Source of the DNA: Acetobacterium woodii DSM 1030 | Lineage (GTDB): Bacteria > Bacillota > Clostridia > Eubacteriales > Eubacteriaceae | Direction of reading: 5' to 3' | DNA: 64,000 bases | Assembly (NCBI RefSeq): GCF_000247605.1 | Contig: NC_016894.1 | Span: forward strand, 1,116,001 to 1,180,000 | Shown: piece by piece, positions 1-9,516 of the stretch | Layout: each line of letters begins with the position of its first letter | How positions within the stretch are numbered: the first letter of the stretch is position 1 | The notes under the pieces: generated by a model | What the model was told of the DNA's origin: nothing | Database searches by the model: none | What the model saw: only the letters and a program-made list of their open reading frames with translations | Made by a program: the position numbers and the translations under genes

Positions 1-1
1 T

Positions 2-2281
2 GTTAATTCAACAGGAAAATATGAGAGACAAGTGGACCAATTAGTTGAAGAAGTACCCATTAAGGCATCCCGGGGCGATATTTACGATCGCAACAAAAAT
101 GTCTTAGCCAAAGATTCTTCGGCAACAGCCGTTAATGTCATCCCTTATGAGGTTGAAGACCCGGAACGATTGGCGAATACACTAAGCACCAAACTTGGTC
201 TGAAATACGAAGATGTTTTAACCAAAATTTCGGTCCTTGAAAATAATATTGTTGAGGTAAAAACAGGACTTAGTCAGGGGACAGCAGTGATTGTGCTGAG
301 TCATAATTTTGACGGCGTAAGCGTTGAAGACGGAACTTTGTATTTTGAACCAATTAAGATTAAAGATGCTGGGGCGGTTGCTTCAGCCATCGCAAAAGAT
401 TTAGATTATAATTATGAATCCCTCTACGAAAAAGCAACCCGTAAAGAAAATCAGGCGGTGCTTATTAAAGGCAAAGTGGATAATGCCCTAGCGCAGGAGA
501 TTAAAGAATCAGAGGCCATCAAAGATGCTGACGGTGATATTCAAAGTTATAATGGCATCGAATTGTTGGACGATTATCGCCGATATTATACAAATGGAAA
601 TTTTGCTTCATACATATTAGGTTTTACAGGGACTGATTATACCGGTTTATATGGGATCGAATCAACCTATGATAACGTCCTTCGGGGTGAGGATGGCGTA
701 GTCTATTTTCAGAAGGATGCTGATGGAAATCAGATCCCGTCGCAAACAAAAATTATTAAAGAACCTGTTCAAGGGAAGGATATTGTGTTAACAATTGACA
801 GCAATATCCAGTTGATGGCTGAAAAAGCGGTTAAAGAAGCGGCCGCAACCTGGCAGACCAAAAGTGTTACGGCAATTGTAATGGAAACAAAAACGGGTGA
901 GGTAGTAGCGATGGCGACCACCCCAGATTATAACCTTAATGATCCCTTTACATTAGATGCGAATTTTGCAGCTACGCACGCCGAAGATTTAGTTGGAAAA
1001 ACAGATCAGGAAAAATTGGCTGAAATGTATAAAAATCAGGCGGTCAGTTTTATTTACGAACCGGGTTCGACCTTTAAAGCACTGACCGGAGCAGCAGCTC
1101 TGGAAGAAGGCGCGGTGACACCGGAAACGATTGTTTATTGCTCCGGTTCAATTCAGATTGGCGATGCGGTTATTAACTGCGCAACCGGACCACATGGTTA
1201 TGAAACGGTATCTGATGCCATCGCCCATTCCTGTAATCCTGGTCTGGTTCAGGTTATTGAAGCTTTAGATCCCGATGTTTTTTATCAGTATGTTTATAAT
1301 TTTGGGTTAGGGGCCCGAACTGGTATCGAACTGGATGGCGAAGAATCCGGAATTATCAACCGTTTACCAACGGCCAATGGGGGAATAAATGAAGTTGATT
1401 ATGCGACCTTTTCGTTTGGTCAGGGATTGGCAGTGACACCAATTCAAATGATCAGTGCCCTTAATTGTGTTGTTAACAATGGTTATTATGAAAAACCAAC
1501 CATCATTTCAACAATCACAAAAGGGGCTGATGCAGAATCCCCAAAACAAATTATTTCAACCGAAACATCGGCCGCCATGCGCGAAATCATGCGTAAGGTA
1601 GTTGGTTATGATTCTGATATGACGGCGCTTTCAGAAGGATACAGCATTGGCGGAAAAACCGGAACGGCGGAGAAATTTATTGATGGTGAATACTCCAACA
1701 CCAAATATGTGACCTCTTTTTATTGCTTTTCACCGGTTGAAGATCCGAAATATTCAGTTTATGTTGTTTTGGATGAACCGAAGGCAGGCGCTTATGGTAG
1801 CACCAGTGCGGCACCAACGGCGATTAGTTTAATGGAACAAACCCTTAATTATAATTCAGCAGACGTCAACTTAAATGAAGCTGCGGCTGAAGAAATTCAA
1901 AAGGGAACCATTGTGGTTCCAGATCTTGTGGGACAGAATATTGATTTTGCAATCAGTATCCTTAAAGAAAAAGGCATAAAATATTCCATTGATCCGGCGA
2001 CAACAGGTACCACGGTGGTTAGTCAAAGTGTCCCAACCAATTCAGTGTATGATCCCAACAGTGAGCTTGTTCTTGGCGTGGGGGACTCGACCGGTGAGAC
2101 CGCCGGAACCGTTATTGTGCCAGATCTAAGTGGATTATCGATTCAAAGTGCCAACGAAATTTTAACTGGATTGGGATTGAATCTGAAAATTACAGGTAAT
2201 GGTTTTGCATCAAGTCAAACACCGGCAGCAACAACCGTTGTGGAAAAGGGCAGTGACGTCAGTGTAACATTTACCCCATAG
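2..2281 (+). CDS. Class B penicillin-binding protein with PASTA domains (SpoVD/PBP2x-like), 5' partial
   Basis: This is a peptidoglycan D,D-transpeptidase that cross-links wall peptides at the outer face of the membrane. The frame is open to the left edge of the window, so the cytoplasmic and membrane N-terminus is missing; a GTG at 32 is internal. Counting from that GTG, the catalytic motifs are STFK at about 346-349, SCN at 400-402 and KTG at 542-544. Two C-terminal PASTA repeats follow, beginning near VVPDLVG and VIVPDLSG. It heads the cell wall cluster and murF follows, with murE absent from between them. Whether it is the vegetative division enzyme or a SpoVD-type paralogue cannot be settled here; division is favoured by the ftsW and ftsQ neighbours. 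Confidence 0.93.
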   Translation, partial: VNSTGKYERQVDQLVEEVPIKASRGDIYDRNKNVLAKDSSATAVNVIPYEVEDPERLANTLSTKLGLKYEDVLTKISVLENNIVEVKTGLSQGTAVIVLSHNFDGVSVEDGTLYFEPIKIKDAGAVASAIAKDLDYNYESLYEKATRKENQAVLIKGKVDNALAQEIKESEAIKDADGDIQSYNGIELLDDYRRYYTNGNFASYILGFTGTDYTGLYGIESTYDNVLRGEDGVVYFQKDADGNQIPSQTKIIKEPVQGKDIVLTIDSNIQLMAEKAVKEAAATWQTKSVTAIVMETKTGEVVAMATTPDYNLNDPFTLDANFAATHAEDLVGKTDQEKLAEMYKNQAVSFIYEPGSTFKALTGAAALEEGAVTPETIVYCSGSIQIGDAVINCATGPHGYETVSDAIAHSCNPGLVQVIEALDPDVFYQYVYNFGLGARTGIELDGEESGIINRLPTANGGINEVDYATFSFGQGLAVTPIQMISALNCVVNNGYYEKPTIISTITKGADAESPKQIISTETSAAMREIMRKVVGYDSDMTALSEGYSIGGKTGTAEKFIDGEYSNTKYVTSFYCFSPVEDPKYSVYVVLDEPKAGAYGSTSAAPTAISLMEQTLNYNSADVNLNEAAAEEIQKGTIVVPDLVGQNIDFAISILKEKGIKYSIDPATTGTTVVSQSVPTNSVYDPNSELVLGVGDSTGETAGTVIVPDLSGLSIQSANEILTGLGLNLKITGNGFASSQTPAATTVVEKGSDVSVTFTP

Positions 2282-2292
2282 TAAAAGAAAAG

Positions 2293-2323
2293 AAAAGCGA
2301 GGGGGAAATCCTTGCTTTTCTTT
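2293..2323 (+). terminator. Intrinsic terminator after the PBP gene
   Basis: A stem of AAAAGCGAGG with CCTTGCTTTT (one G-U pair) closes a short loop and runs into a T-rich stretch. It separates the PBP gene from murF. A possible -10 TATAAT lies just after it at 2339-2344, but the -35 is poor. Confidence 0.6.
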
Positions 2324-2433
2324 ATGTAAAAAGTTTGATATAATGTCTTGGTCTTTTTGGACAAATAATTAGTTTCAAAATATTGAATGATATTTGAAGC
2401 AAAATAAAGAGAAAGTTCAGGTGGGATTTTTAG

Positions 2434-3807
2434 ATGGAAAGTATCAGTATTGATGAAATACTTCAAATCACCCAGGGAAAATTAATTCAGGGAACGCGGG
2501 AGCTGTTCGTTAATCATGTTACCATTGACAGTCGGAAATTAGAGGGTGAGGCATTATTTGTCCCTATTATTGGAGAAAATAATAATGGTCATGATTATAT
2601 CAATCAGTTTTTTTTAAACGGTGGAAAAGTTTGTTTAAGCCAGGAACAAAAACGCGTTATTCCTGAAGGAATGACCGTTATTGCCGTCAACTCGACGCTG
2701 GAAGCCTTAAAAGCGCTGGCGGGTTTCAATCGGCATCGTTACAATATTCCAGTGGTGGCGATTACGGGCAGCAGTGGTAAGACGACAACTAAAGATTTGG
2801 TTGCGGCAGTGCTTAGTCAAAAATATAATACTTTAAAAACAGAAGGAAATTTTAACAACGAATACGGTATTCCGCAAACCTTGTTAAACCTGGGACCGGA
2901 CCATCAGCTTGCGGTCATTGAAATGGGCATGGATCACCTTGGCGATATTTCAAAATCGATACAAATTGTCGAGCCTGATATTAGCATCATTACCAATGTT
3001 GGATTAAGTCATATTGAACGGTTAAAAACGCAGGAGAATATTTATTTAGCAAAAAAAGAAATATTGCAGACGTTAAAAAATGACGGGATTGCTTATGTTA
3101 ATGGGGACGATCATTTTTTAAAGAAAATTCAGTCCGAAACCAATAACTATCAAGTCAGAACATTTGGGATTGAGGGTCAACATACGGTTAAAGCGATTGA
3201 TTATCATTCCAGTCATAATGGTCTGGAAATTCAGGTCGGGTGGGAGAACCGAAACGAGTTATATACTTTTAATTATCCCGGGAAACATAATGTTTATAAT
3301 TGTCTGGTCGCGATTGGCTTGGGGTATTTTTATGGAATGACTCAGGCCGAAATTCAAGCGGGTCTGAATGCTTTTGTTCCCAGCGGCAATCGAATGGATA
3401 TTTTTATTACCGGAACAGTAAAGGTTATTAATGATTCCTATAATGCTAATCCTGATGCGATGAGAGCATCGATTGATGTCATGGAAGTGCTGGGACATGA
3501 ATATCAGCGCAAGATTGCCATTTTGGGAGACATGCTGGAAATGGGCGAATATGGGCCGCCGGCGCATTATGAAATTGGTAATTATGCCAGCGGAAAAGTT
3601 GATGTGCTAATTGGAGTCGGAAATTTAGGCAAAGAAATTTGTCGCGGATTTGGTAATGCCGGTGAAGTTTTTGAGGTTTCAGACGCGCAGGCAGCAGGTG
3701 AATGCCTTGAAAAAATTATCGCCCCGAACGATATCATCTTGATCAAAGCATCCCGAGGCATGGGTTTGGAAAAAGTCATTGATTTTATAAAGGCAGGCAT
3801 TGAATAA
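2434..3807 (+). CDS. murF: UDP-N-acetylmuramoyl-tripeptide--D-alanyl-D-alanine ligase
   Basis: MurF adds D-Ala-D-Ala to the UDP-MurNAc tripeptide in the cytoplasm, the last soluble step of precursor synthesis. The 457-residue length fits the family. The Mur ligase ATP loop GSSGKTTTKD lies near residue 112, followed by the central domain (EGNFNNEYGIPQTL, EMGMDHLGDI) and the C-terminal domain with NDSYNANPDAM. A weak Shine-Dalgarno AGGTGGG precedes the ATG. The stop codon shares one base with the mraY start, which implies translational coupling. Confidence 0.96.
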   Translation: MESISIDEILQITQGKLIQGTRELFVNHVTIDSRKLEGEALFVPIIGENNNGHDYINQFFLNGGKVCLSQEQKRVIPEGMTVIAVNSTLEALKALAGFNRHRYNIPVVAITGSSGKTTTKDLVAAVLSQKYNTLKTEGNFNNEYGIPQTLLNLGPDHQLAVIEMGMDHLGDISKSIQIVEPDISIITNVGLSHIERLKTQENIYLAKKEILQTLKNDGIAYVNGDDHFLKKIQSETNNYQVRTFGIEGQHTVKAIDYHSSHNGLEIQVGWENRNELYTFNYPGKHNVYNCLVAIGLGYFYGMTQAEIQAGLNAFVPSGNRMDIFITGTVKVINDSYNANPDAMRASIDVMEVLGHEYQRKIAILGDMLEMGEYGPPAHYEIGNYASGKVDVLIGVGNLGKEICRGFGNAGEVFEVSDAQAAGECLEKIIAPNDIILIKASRGMGLEKVIDFIKAGIE

Positions 3808-4781
3808 TGGAAATGACGATGTTAAGAGCTGGGCTTTTGAGCTTGCTAATTTCTTTTGTTGTTGTTTATTGGGTAACACCACACTTTATTCCAATGCTTA
3901 ACCGCTTGAAATTTGGACAGGCCATCAGAGAAGAAGGTCCTCAGAGTCATCTGGAAAAATCGGGAACACCAACTATGGGTGGATTGATAATCCAACTCGG
4001 GATCCTCGTAGCGTTTGTGATTTTGTCGGGACTCATAGGAGCTTGGGATTTTTTTCCAATTCTGGTAATGCTCTATTTTGGTGGCGTGGGTTTCATTGAT
4101 GACTATATTAAGGTTGCCAAAAAACATAATCTCGGGCTAAGAGCCTGGCAGAAAATTGTGCTACAATGTATTGGTGCGTTAGTTATTACCTTGTATGCTT
4201 ATTATTCGCCAGCGATTGGCTCAGAATTAATTGTACCTTTTATCGGTCAAACGGTGGATTTTGGAATTTGGTACGTGCCATTTACATTGATTGCGATTGT
4301 TGCGATTGTCAATGCGGTCAATCTGACGGATGGACTCGATGGTTTGGCGTCCGGAGTAACCGGAATTGTCGCGATTTTCTTTTTTGTTGGGTCTCTGACT
4401 TTACCGGTAGCCAGTACAACGATCTTTATTGGGGCTGTTATTGGCGGATGTTTGGGCTTTTTAAGGCATAATTCGAATCCCGCTGATATCTTTATGGGTG
4501 ATACCGGATCGATGGCGTTAGGCGGAGCGGTTGTTATTATGGCGATTATCACCCGGTTGCAGATTTTTCTGCTGATTGCGGGGGCTTTGTTTGTTATTGA
4601 AGCATTATCAGTTGTCATTCAAGTGGGATACTTTAAGGCCACTAAAGGGAAACGATTTTTTAAAATGGCTCCGATCCATCATCATTTTGAATTGTCCGGT
4701 TGGAGTGAAACCCGAGTTGTCACGGTATTTTGGGTAGCGACGACGATTTTTGTTACGATTGCATTTATTTGTTTAGGATAG
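3807..4781 (+). CDS. mraY: Phospho-N-acetylmuramoyl-pentapeptide-transferase
   Basis: MraY transfers phospho-MurNAc-pentapeptide to undecaprenyl phosphate to make lipid I in the membrane. The 324-residue polytopic protein has the diagnostic motifs NLTDGLDGLA near residue 171, FMGDTGSMALGG near 229 and the histidine motif PIHHHFE near 289. About ten hydrophobic segments are visible. Its ATG overlaps the murF stop by one base, and murD follows after 13 bases, so it sits in the middle of the operon. Confidence 0.97.
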   Translation: MEMTMLRAGLLSLLISFVVVYWVTPHFIPMLNRLKFGQAIREEGPQSHLEKSGTPTMGGLIIQLGILVAFVILSGLIGAWDFFPILVMLYFGGVGFIDDYIKVAKKHNLGLRAWQKIVLQCIGALVITLYAYYSPAIGSELIVPFIGQTVDFGIWYVPFTLIAIVAIVNAVNLTDGLDGLASGVTGIVAIFFFVGSLTLPVASTTIFIGAVIGGCLGFLRHNSNPADIFMGDTGSMALGGAVVIMAIITRLQIFLLIAGALFVIEALSVVIQVGYFKATKGKRFFKMAPIHHHFELSGWSETRVVTVFWVATTIFVTIAFICLG

Positions 4782-4794
4782 GAGAAAGCGCATT

Positions 4795-6156
4795 ATGAGA
4801 AAAACGACTTTAGTGATTGGGGCCGCCAGAAGTGGGGTAGCGGTAAGTGAATTATTATTAAAACGCGGAGAAACGGTTGTCTTAACCGATACCCGGGCAT
4901 CCGGCATTGTCCACAAAGAGTTTCCCCAAATATTAGAATATGAAAAATACGCTCAATTTGAATCAATCTTTGGAATTCAGCCGAGTCCGGAGATTCTTAA
5001 TAGTATTGATGAGGTCGTTGTGAGTCCGGGTGTGCCATTAATTATTCCCATTATCCAAGCGGCCTATCAACAGGGTATTCCTGTCATTGGAGAGGTTGAA
5101 GCGGCCTATCGATTGACAAGAACACCTTTTATTGCGATTACCGGAACAAATGGAAAAACAACAACAACGACTTTATTAGGCGAAATATTTAAAGCCTCAG
5201 GAAGAGGCACTTATGTAGTTGGAAATATTGGTGATCCAATTACTAATTATGTCAGAGCGGCAAAAGATATTGAAGTGTTTGTCACTGAAATCAGCAGTTT
5301 TCAGTTGGAAACCATCGATACCTTTCGGCCCAGAGCGGCGGCTATTTTAAATTTAACACCTGACCATTTGGATCGTCATTTAACGATGGAAAATTATGTC
5401 AAAGCCAAAGGACGGATTTTTGAAAATCAGACGAATGAGGATTTACTGGTTTTAAATGGTGATGATCCATTAGTATGTCAGTTGGCCGAAAAAGCCGTTT
5501 CCCAAAAAGCTTTTTTTAGTTATCAAAAGAAGGTAGCCTATGGGGCATGGTGTTTAAATGGAGAAATCTATATCAATGATCGAAAGAACGTCATTTTTGT
5601 TTGTCGCGAAGATGAGCTTGGCATAATTGGCCCGCATAATACTATGAATGCCCTGGTAGCGTTGACCCTGGCTTATTTATCTGGCGTTGAATTGGACGTT
5701 ATTATCCGGGTCCTTAAATCCTTTAGCGGGGTTGAGCATCGGCTGGAAATGGTTGGCTGTTTTTCCGGCGTTACTTATATTAATGATTCCAAAGGGACTA
5801 ATACCAATGCTACTATTACAGCGCTCAATGCGGTTAAAGAACCCATTATTTTATTAGCTGGCGGGTATGACAAAAAAGAAGATTATTCAGAACTGATGGA
5901 GTTAGTGGCTAAACGCGTCAAACGGCTTATCGTTTTGGGAGTGACTGCAGATGATCTGATTAAAGCCGCCAATGCCAAAGGTTTTACGGCCATCACTAAA
6001 GTGGAAACCTACGAAGAAGCGGTTAGCTGTGCCAAAGCTGAAGCGGTGCCGGGCGATACGGTGTTATTATCACCAGCTTGCGCAAGTTGGGATATGTTTG
6101 ACAATTATGAAATCCGTGGACGCGTTTTTAAAAAGTTGGTAACTGAAAATCAATAA
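4795..6156 (+). CDS. murD: UDP-N-acetylmuramoyl-L-alanine--D-glutamate ligase
   Basis: MurD adds D-glutamate to UDP-MurNAc-L-Ala in the cytoplasm. The 453-residue protein begins with a Rossmann-like uracil-binding domain (VIGAARSGVAVSELL), has the ATP loop GTNGKTTTTTL near residue 117, the central motif NLTPDHLDRH, and a C-terminal domain with LLSPACASWDMF. A GGAGAAAG ribosome-binding site precedes the ATG. The gene lies between mraY and ftsW in the conserved order. Confidence 0.97.
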   Translation: MRKTTLVIGAARSGVAVSELLLKRGETVVLTDTRASGIVHKEFPQILEYEKYAQFESIFGIQPSPEILNSIDEVVVSPGVPLIIPIIQAAYQQGIPVIGEVEAAYRLTRTPFIAITGTNGKTTTTTLLGEIFKASGRGTYVVGNIGDPITNYVRAAKDIEVFVTEISSFQLETIDTFRPRAAAILNLTPDHLDRHLTMENYVKAKGRIFENQTNEDLLVLNGDDPLVCQLAEKAVSQKAFFSYQKKVAYGAWCLNGEIYINDRKNVIFVCREDELGIIGPHNTMNALVALTLAYLSGVELDVIIRVLKSFSGVEHRLEMVGCFSGVTYINDSKGTNTNATITALNAVKEPIILLAGGYDKKEDYSELMELVAKRVKRLIVLGVTADDLIKAANAKGFTAITKVETYEEAVSCAKAEAVPGDTVLLSPACASWDMFDNYEIRGRVFKKLVTENQ

Positions 6157-6174
6157 GAAACAGAGGAACATGTC

Positions 6175-7290
6175 ATGAAAACAGGAAAAATAGATCGGCC
6201 CTTTTTAGTCGCACTGCTGTTGCTGGCTGGAATCGGAGTCATCATGGTTTTTAGTGCGAGTATGTATTCATCAACGATCAGTGGCGAAAAGGGTTATGCT
6301 TTATTTTTAAAGCAGCTTGTATTTGTCATTTTGGGCGTCATTGTTATGGGCGTTATGAGTAAGATTGATTATCGGGTCTATAAAAAATACTATCTGCTGG
6401 GCATCGTGATTTCTATTTTTCTATTAGCTATCGTCTTAATCCCGGGAATTGGGTTAAAAGTAAATGATGCCAGACGTTGGATTGATTTAAAAGTGACGAC
6501 CTTTCAACCATCAGAATTTGCGAAAGTAGCGGTGATCCTTTATTTTAGTACCATCATTTCCAGAAAGCCGGATATTATTAAGGAAAATATGCCATTTTTA
6601 TTAAATTGTATGCTTCCGCTGGGGATTATTTGCGGGATTACAGCAATTGAACCCTCTTTAAGTGCCGCTATGGCGATCGCTTTAGGAGCTGGCGGGGTAC
6701 TTTATTTCGGTGGCATAAAATTTAAATTGTTTTATCCTTATCTCGGGTTTGCTTTTTTGGCAGTGGTGGGTTTAATGATTGCCGAACCTTGGCGATTAGA
6801 CCGCTTTAATGTTTTTTTAGGTAAAGGCGGTTATGATTATCAAATATCACAATCTTTATTGGCGATTGGGACTGGCGGTATTTTTGGACGCGGTTTAGGT
6901 AACGGGAAACAAAAATACTTGTTTTTGCCAGAGTTACAGAATGATTTTATCTTTGCCAATATTGCCGAAGAATTTGGTTTTATCGGATGTCTGCTGGTTT
7001 TGGGAATCTTTGCCTTTGTCATCTGGCGGGGTTTGAAGATTGCTCAAAAAGCGCCTGATACCTTCGCTTATTTGTACACCAGCAGTGTTATGCTGCTGCT
7101 GGCATTTCAAGTTTTGGTTAATATCGGGGTTGCCTCGGCCATTATTCCAGTAACGGGAATGGCACTTCCTTTTGTTAGCGCTGGGGGGTCATCAATGGTT
7201 ATCCTGTTCGCGATGATGGGACCGATTCTAAATATTTCCAGAAATGTCGATCTTAGTAAAAAATTAGATCTGAATAAGAAAAGAATGTGA
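6175..7290 (+). CDS. ftsW: SEDS-family peptidoglycan polymerase (FtsW/SpoVE)
   Basis: This SEDS-family glycosyltransferase polymerises lipid II at the septum together with a class B PBP. The 371-residue protein has about ten membrane segments. It carries family motifs such as KVNDARRWIDL, QPSEFAKVAVILYFS and the C-terminal PFVSAGGSSM. Position between murD and murG matches both ftsW and spoVE in Firmicutes. Since sporulation genes are absent nearby, FtsW is the simpler name, but SpoVE or RodA-type assignment cannot be excluded from sequence alone. Confidence 0.92.
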   Translation: MKTGKIDRPFLVALLLLAGIGVIMVFSASMYSSTISGEKGYALFLKQLVFVILGVIVMGVMSKIDYRVYKKYYLLGIVISIFLLAIVLIPGIGLKVNDARRWIDLKVTTFQPSEFAKVAVILYFSTIISRKPDIIKENMPFLLNCMLPLGIICGITAIEPSLSAAMAIALGAGGVLYFGGIKFKLFYPYLGFAFLAVVGLMIAEPWRLDRFNVFLGKGGYDYQISQSLLAIGTGGIFGRGLGNGKQKYLFLPELQNDFIFANIAEEFGFIGCLLVLGIFAFVIWRGLKIAQKAPDTFAYLYTSSVMLLLAFQVLVNIGVASAIIPVTGMALPFVSAGGSSMVILFAMMGPILNISRNVDLSKKLDLNKKRM

Positions 7291-7298
7291 GGTAGTCT

Positions 7299-8402
7299 GT
7301 GAAAGTACTTATTGCAGCTGGTGGCACCGGAGGTCATATATACCCGGGTTTGGCAATTGCTGAAAAAATAACAGCAAAAAATCCCGGCGTTGAGATTATC
7401 TTTATTGGATCTAAGGTGGGGATGGAAAAAAACATTATTCCCCAATACGGTTATCCGATTGAATATATTCGCGTCCGCGGATTTGAACGGAAAGCATCGT
7501 TAGAAACGTTGGCGGCGATTAAAGGGATTTTTGATGGACTTAGCGATGCAAAAAAAATAATTAAGAAACTGCAACCGGATTTAGTTATTGGAACAGGGGG
7601 GTTTACGGCTGGTCCGTTACTTTTAATTGCCAGTCGGCGAAAGATAAAAACACTGATCCATGAGCAAAATGCTTATCCGGGAAAAACCAATCTGATGTTG
7701 GGAAAACGAGTGGATCGAGTTGCAATCAGTTTTGAAGAAGCGAGAAAATATTTTCCCGCAGCGAAAACTTTTCTCGCTGGCAATCCGGTAGGATCGGAAT
7801 ATCAACAGATTGATCGCAACCAATTAAGAAAAAAGTTGAATCTTTCGGATACACAAAAAATGGTACTGATTATGGGTGGTAGTCAGGGGGCCGGTTCGAT
7901 TAATCAAAGTGCCTTGTCCCTGATTAAGCTTTACCAAACAAGAAAAGATCGGGTGATTTACCACTTAACCGGGAAAGATCAATATGCAAGCATAAAAAAT
8001 GAAGTGGAAAACATGTCGGTTTCATCGTTAAATAATATTTTTATAGAAGCCTATAGTAATGAGGTTTACAAACTTCTAGGCGCTGCTGACCTTGTTATTA
8101 GTCGTTCGGGAGCAATGTCGGTAGCCGAAATTCAGGCGGTCGGGGTGCCCTCGGTACTGGTGCCTTATCCGATGGCGGCCGGCAATCATCAGGAATTTAA
8201 TGCCCGGGTGATTACCGATGCCGGGGGCGGGATATTGATAAAAGACCAGGATCTTACCGGAGCACGTTTAATTCAAATCGCCGATTCATTGCTGGATAAT
8301 GAAGAAAAGCTTCAGACGATGGCTCAAATTACTAAGCAATTAAGCATTAGCAATGCTGGAGATCGGATTTGTGATGAAATAAATAAATTGATGGAGAATT
8401 AA
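7299..8402 (+). CDS. murG: UDP-GlcNAc:lipid I N-acetylglucosaminyltransferase
   Basis: MurG converts lipid I to lipid II at the inner face of the membrane. The 367-residue GT-B protein starts with the glycine-rich GGTGGHIYPGLAIAE loop, continues with GTGGFTAGPLL and HEQNAYPG, and has the C-terminal donor-site motif GGSQGAGSINQ and SRSGAMSVAEI. It starts with GTG at 7299 behind GAGGTAG. The stop shares one base with the ftsQ start. Confidence 0.96.
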   Translation: MKVLIAAGGTGGHIYPGLAIAEKITAKNPGVEIIFIGSKVGMEKNIIPQYGYPIEYIRVRGFERKASLETLAAIKGIFDGLSDAKKIIKKLQPDLVIGTGGFTAGPLLLIASRRKIKTLIHEQNAYPGKTNLMLGKRVDRVAISFEEARKYFPAAKTFLAGNPVGSEYQQIDRNQLRKKLNLSDTQKMVLIMGGSQGAGSINQSALSLIKLYQTRKDRVIYHLTGKDQYASIKNEVENMSVSSLNNIFIEAYSNEVYKLLGAADLVISRSGAMSVAEIQAVGVPSVLVPYPMAAGNHQEFNARVITDAGGGILIKDQDLTGARLIQIADSLLDNEEKLQTMAQITKQLSISNAGDRICDEINKLMEN

Positions 8403-9247
8403 TGAAACGATCAAAGCAAAAGAAGCCTAGAGAAAAAGCCAATATAAATACTCAACCCCAAAAATTGACAAAACAGGAAATACGTGAGCAACGACGGCGG
8501 CAACGAAAAATCAATAAGCGAAAACGAATTGTCAAACGGCTTACAGTCTTTCTGATTATTATTGGCGTAATTGGCATAATTAGCTTTGGTGCATATGAAG
8601 CCGTTAATTTAGGGGTGTTTAATGTGACTGAGATTGAGGTAGTTGGCAATGAAATCATTGATGCTCAGACGGTTATTGACGCATCCGGAATTAATGTTGG
8701 TGAGAGTATTTTTTTGGTTGATGTTAATCAGGCGAATTACAATATTCACGCCTTGCTGAATTTAAATGATCTCGAAATTTCAAAAATTATGCCAAATAAG
8801 ATTCTTATTCGTATGGTGGAATCGACGCCGATTTGCGCCGTTAATTACGACAATAAGGTATATTATCTCACCGAAGACAAAAAACTGATTGAAGACGGCG
8901 AATACTTAAGAAAAACAGATATCCCGCTGGTCTTTGGGAGTGATCAAGTTACGGTCTCAGAAATAGGCAAAGAAGTTGTTGTTGAGCCATATTGGCGTTT
9001 TGATACGGTTATGAACATCCTGATCGATTTAAAAGCCGATAATAATTTAAACAAGATCTCAGAAGTACGGATGACTGATGTCAATACCTATGAAATTGTC
9101 TCGAAAAATGGGACCGTTTTTGTCCTTTGGGACTATGGCAACTATTCTGATAATAAAGCTTATATCCAGAGTAATCTGGATAAAAATACCAGCAATATGA
9201 TTATAAACTTAGCGGCTGGAACAAAACCGGTTATCAAACCGCGATAA
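8402..9247 (+). CDS. ftsQ: Cell division protein FtsQ/DivIB
   Basis: This bitopic divisome protein acts with FtsB/FtsL. A very basic cytoplasmic tail of about 45 residues is followed by one membrane segment (residues about 46-68) and a POTRA domain starting FNVTEIEVVGNEIID, then the FtsQ beta domain. At 281 residues the length is normal. The ATG overlaps the murG stop. murC, often found between murG and ftsQ, is not present here. The assignment rests on the POTRA pattern and the locus. Confidence 0.9.
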   Translation: MKRSKQKKPREKANINTQPQKLTKQEIREQRRRQRKINKRKRIVKRLTVFLIIIGVIGIISFGAYEAVNLGVFNVTEIEVVGNEIIDAQTVIDASGINVGESIFLVDVNQANYNIHALLNLNDLEISKIMPNKILIRMVESTPICAVNYDNKVYYLTEDKKLIEDGEYLRKTDIPLVFGSDQVTVSEIGKEVVVEPYWRFDTVMNILIDLKADNNLNKISEVRMTDVNTYEIVSKNGTVFVLWDYGNYSDNKAYIQSNLDKNTSNMIINLAAGTKPVIKPR

Positions 9248-9302
9248 CGAAAAGCGGGAATTTTAAGATGATGGTCTGAAGATTGGATCACTTAATAAAA
9301 TT

Positions 9303-9366
9303 TTGACGGTTATTTTACTTAATTTATTATTCAATAGTTGAAAAAATTGTAAATAAAGGTTAATAT
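9303..9366 (+). promoter_or_regulatory. Two tandem sigma-A-type promoters upstream of ftsZ
   Basis: P1 reads TTGACG (9303-9308), 16 bp, TATTAT (9325-9330). P2 reads TTGAAA (9338-9343), 17 bp, TAATAT (9361-9366). Both lie in the 269-bp gap between ftsQ and ftsZ and give ftsZ a leader of about 140-185 bases. This would let ftsZ be transcribed independently of the upstream wall genes. The hexamers are seen directly; promoter activity is inferred. Confidence 0.65.
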
Positions 9367-9516
9367 AAGAGGGTGAATATTTCTTTTCTCATAAGTTGTT
9401 GAAAGAAGTGTTATTAGAGATGGAAAAACACCTGAAAAAAATGAGTCGTTCAGGAAAATGATACAAAAGATTTCGATATACAACGAGAAAGCTGTTTAGT
9501 TAGAGGAGGAAAAAAA

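Noticed and set aside
4247-4618. Minus-strand frame of 123 codons over mraY
   Set aside because: Low-complexity antisense shadow of a well supported membrane protein gene.
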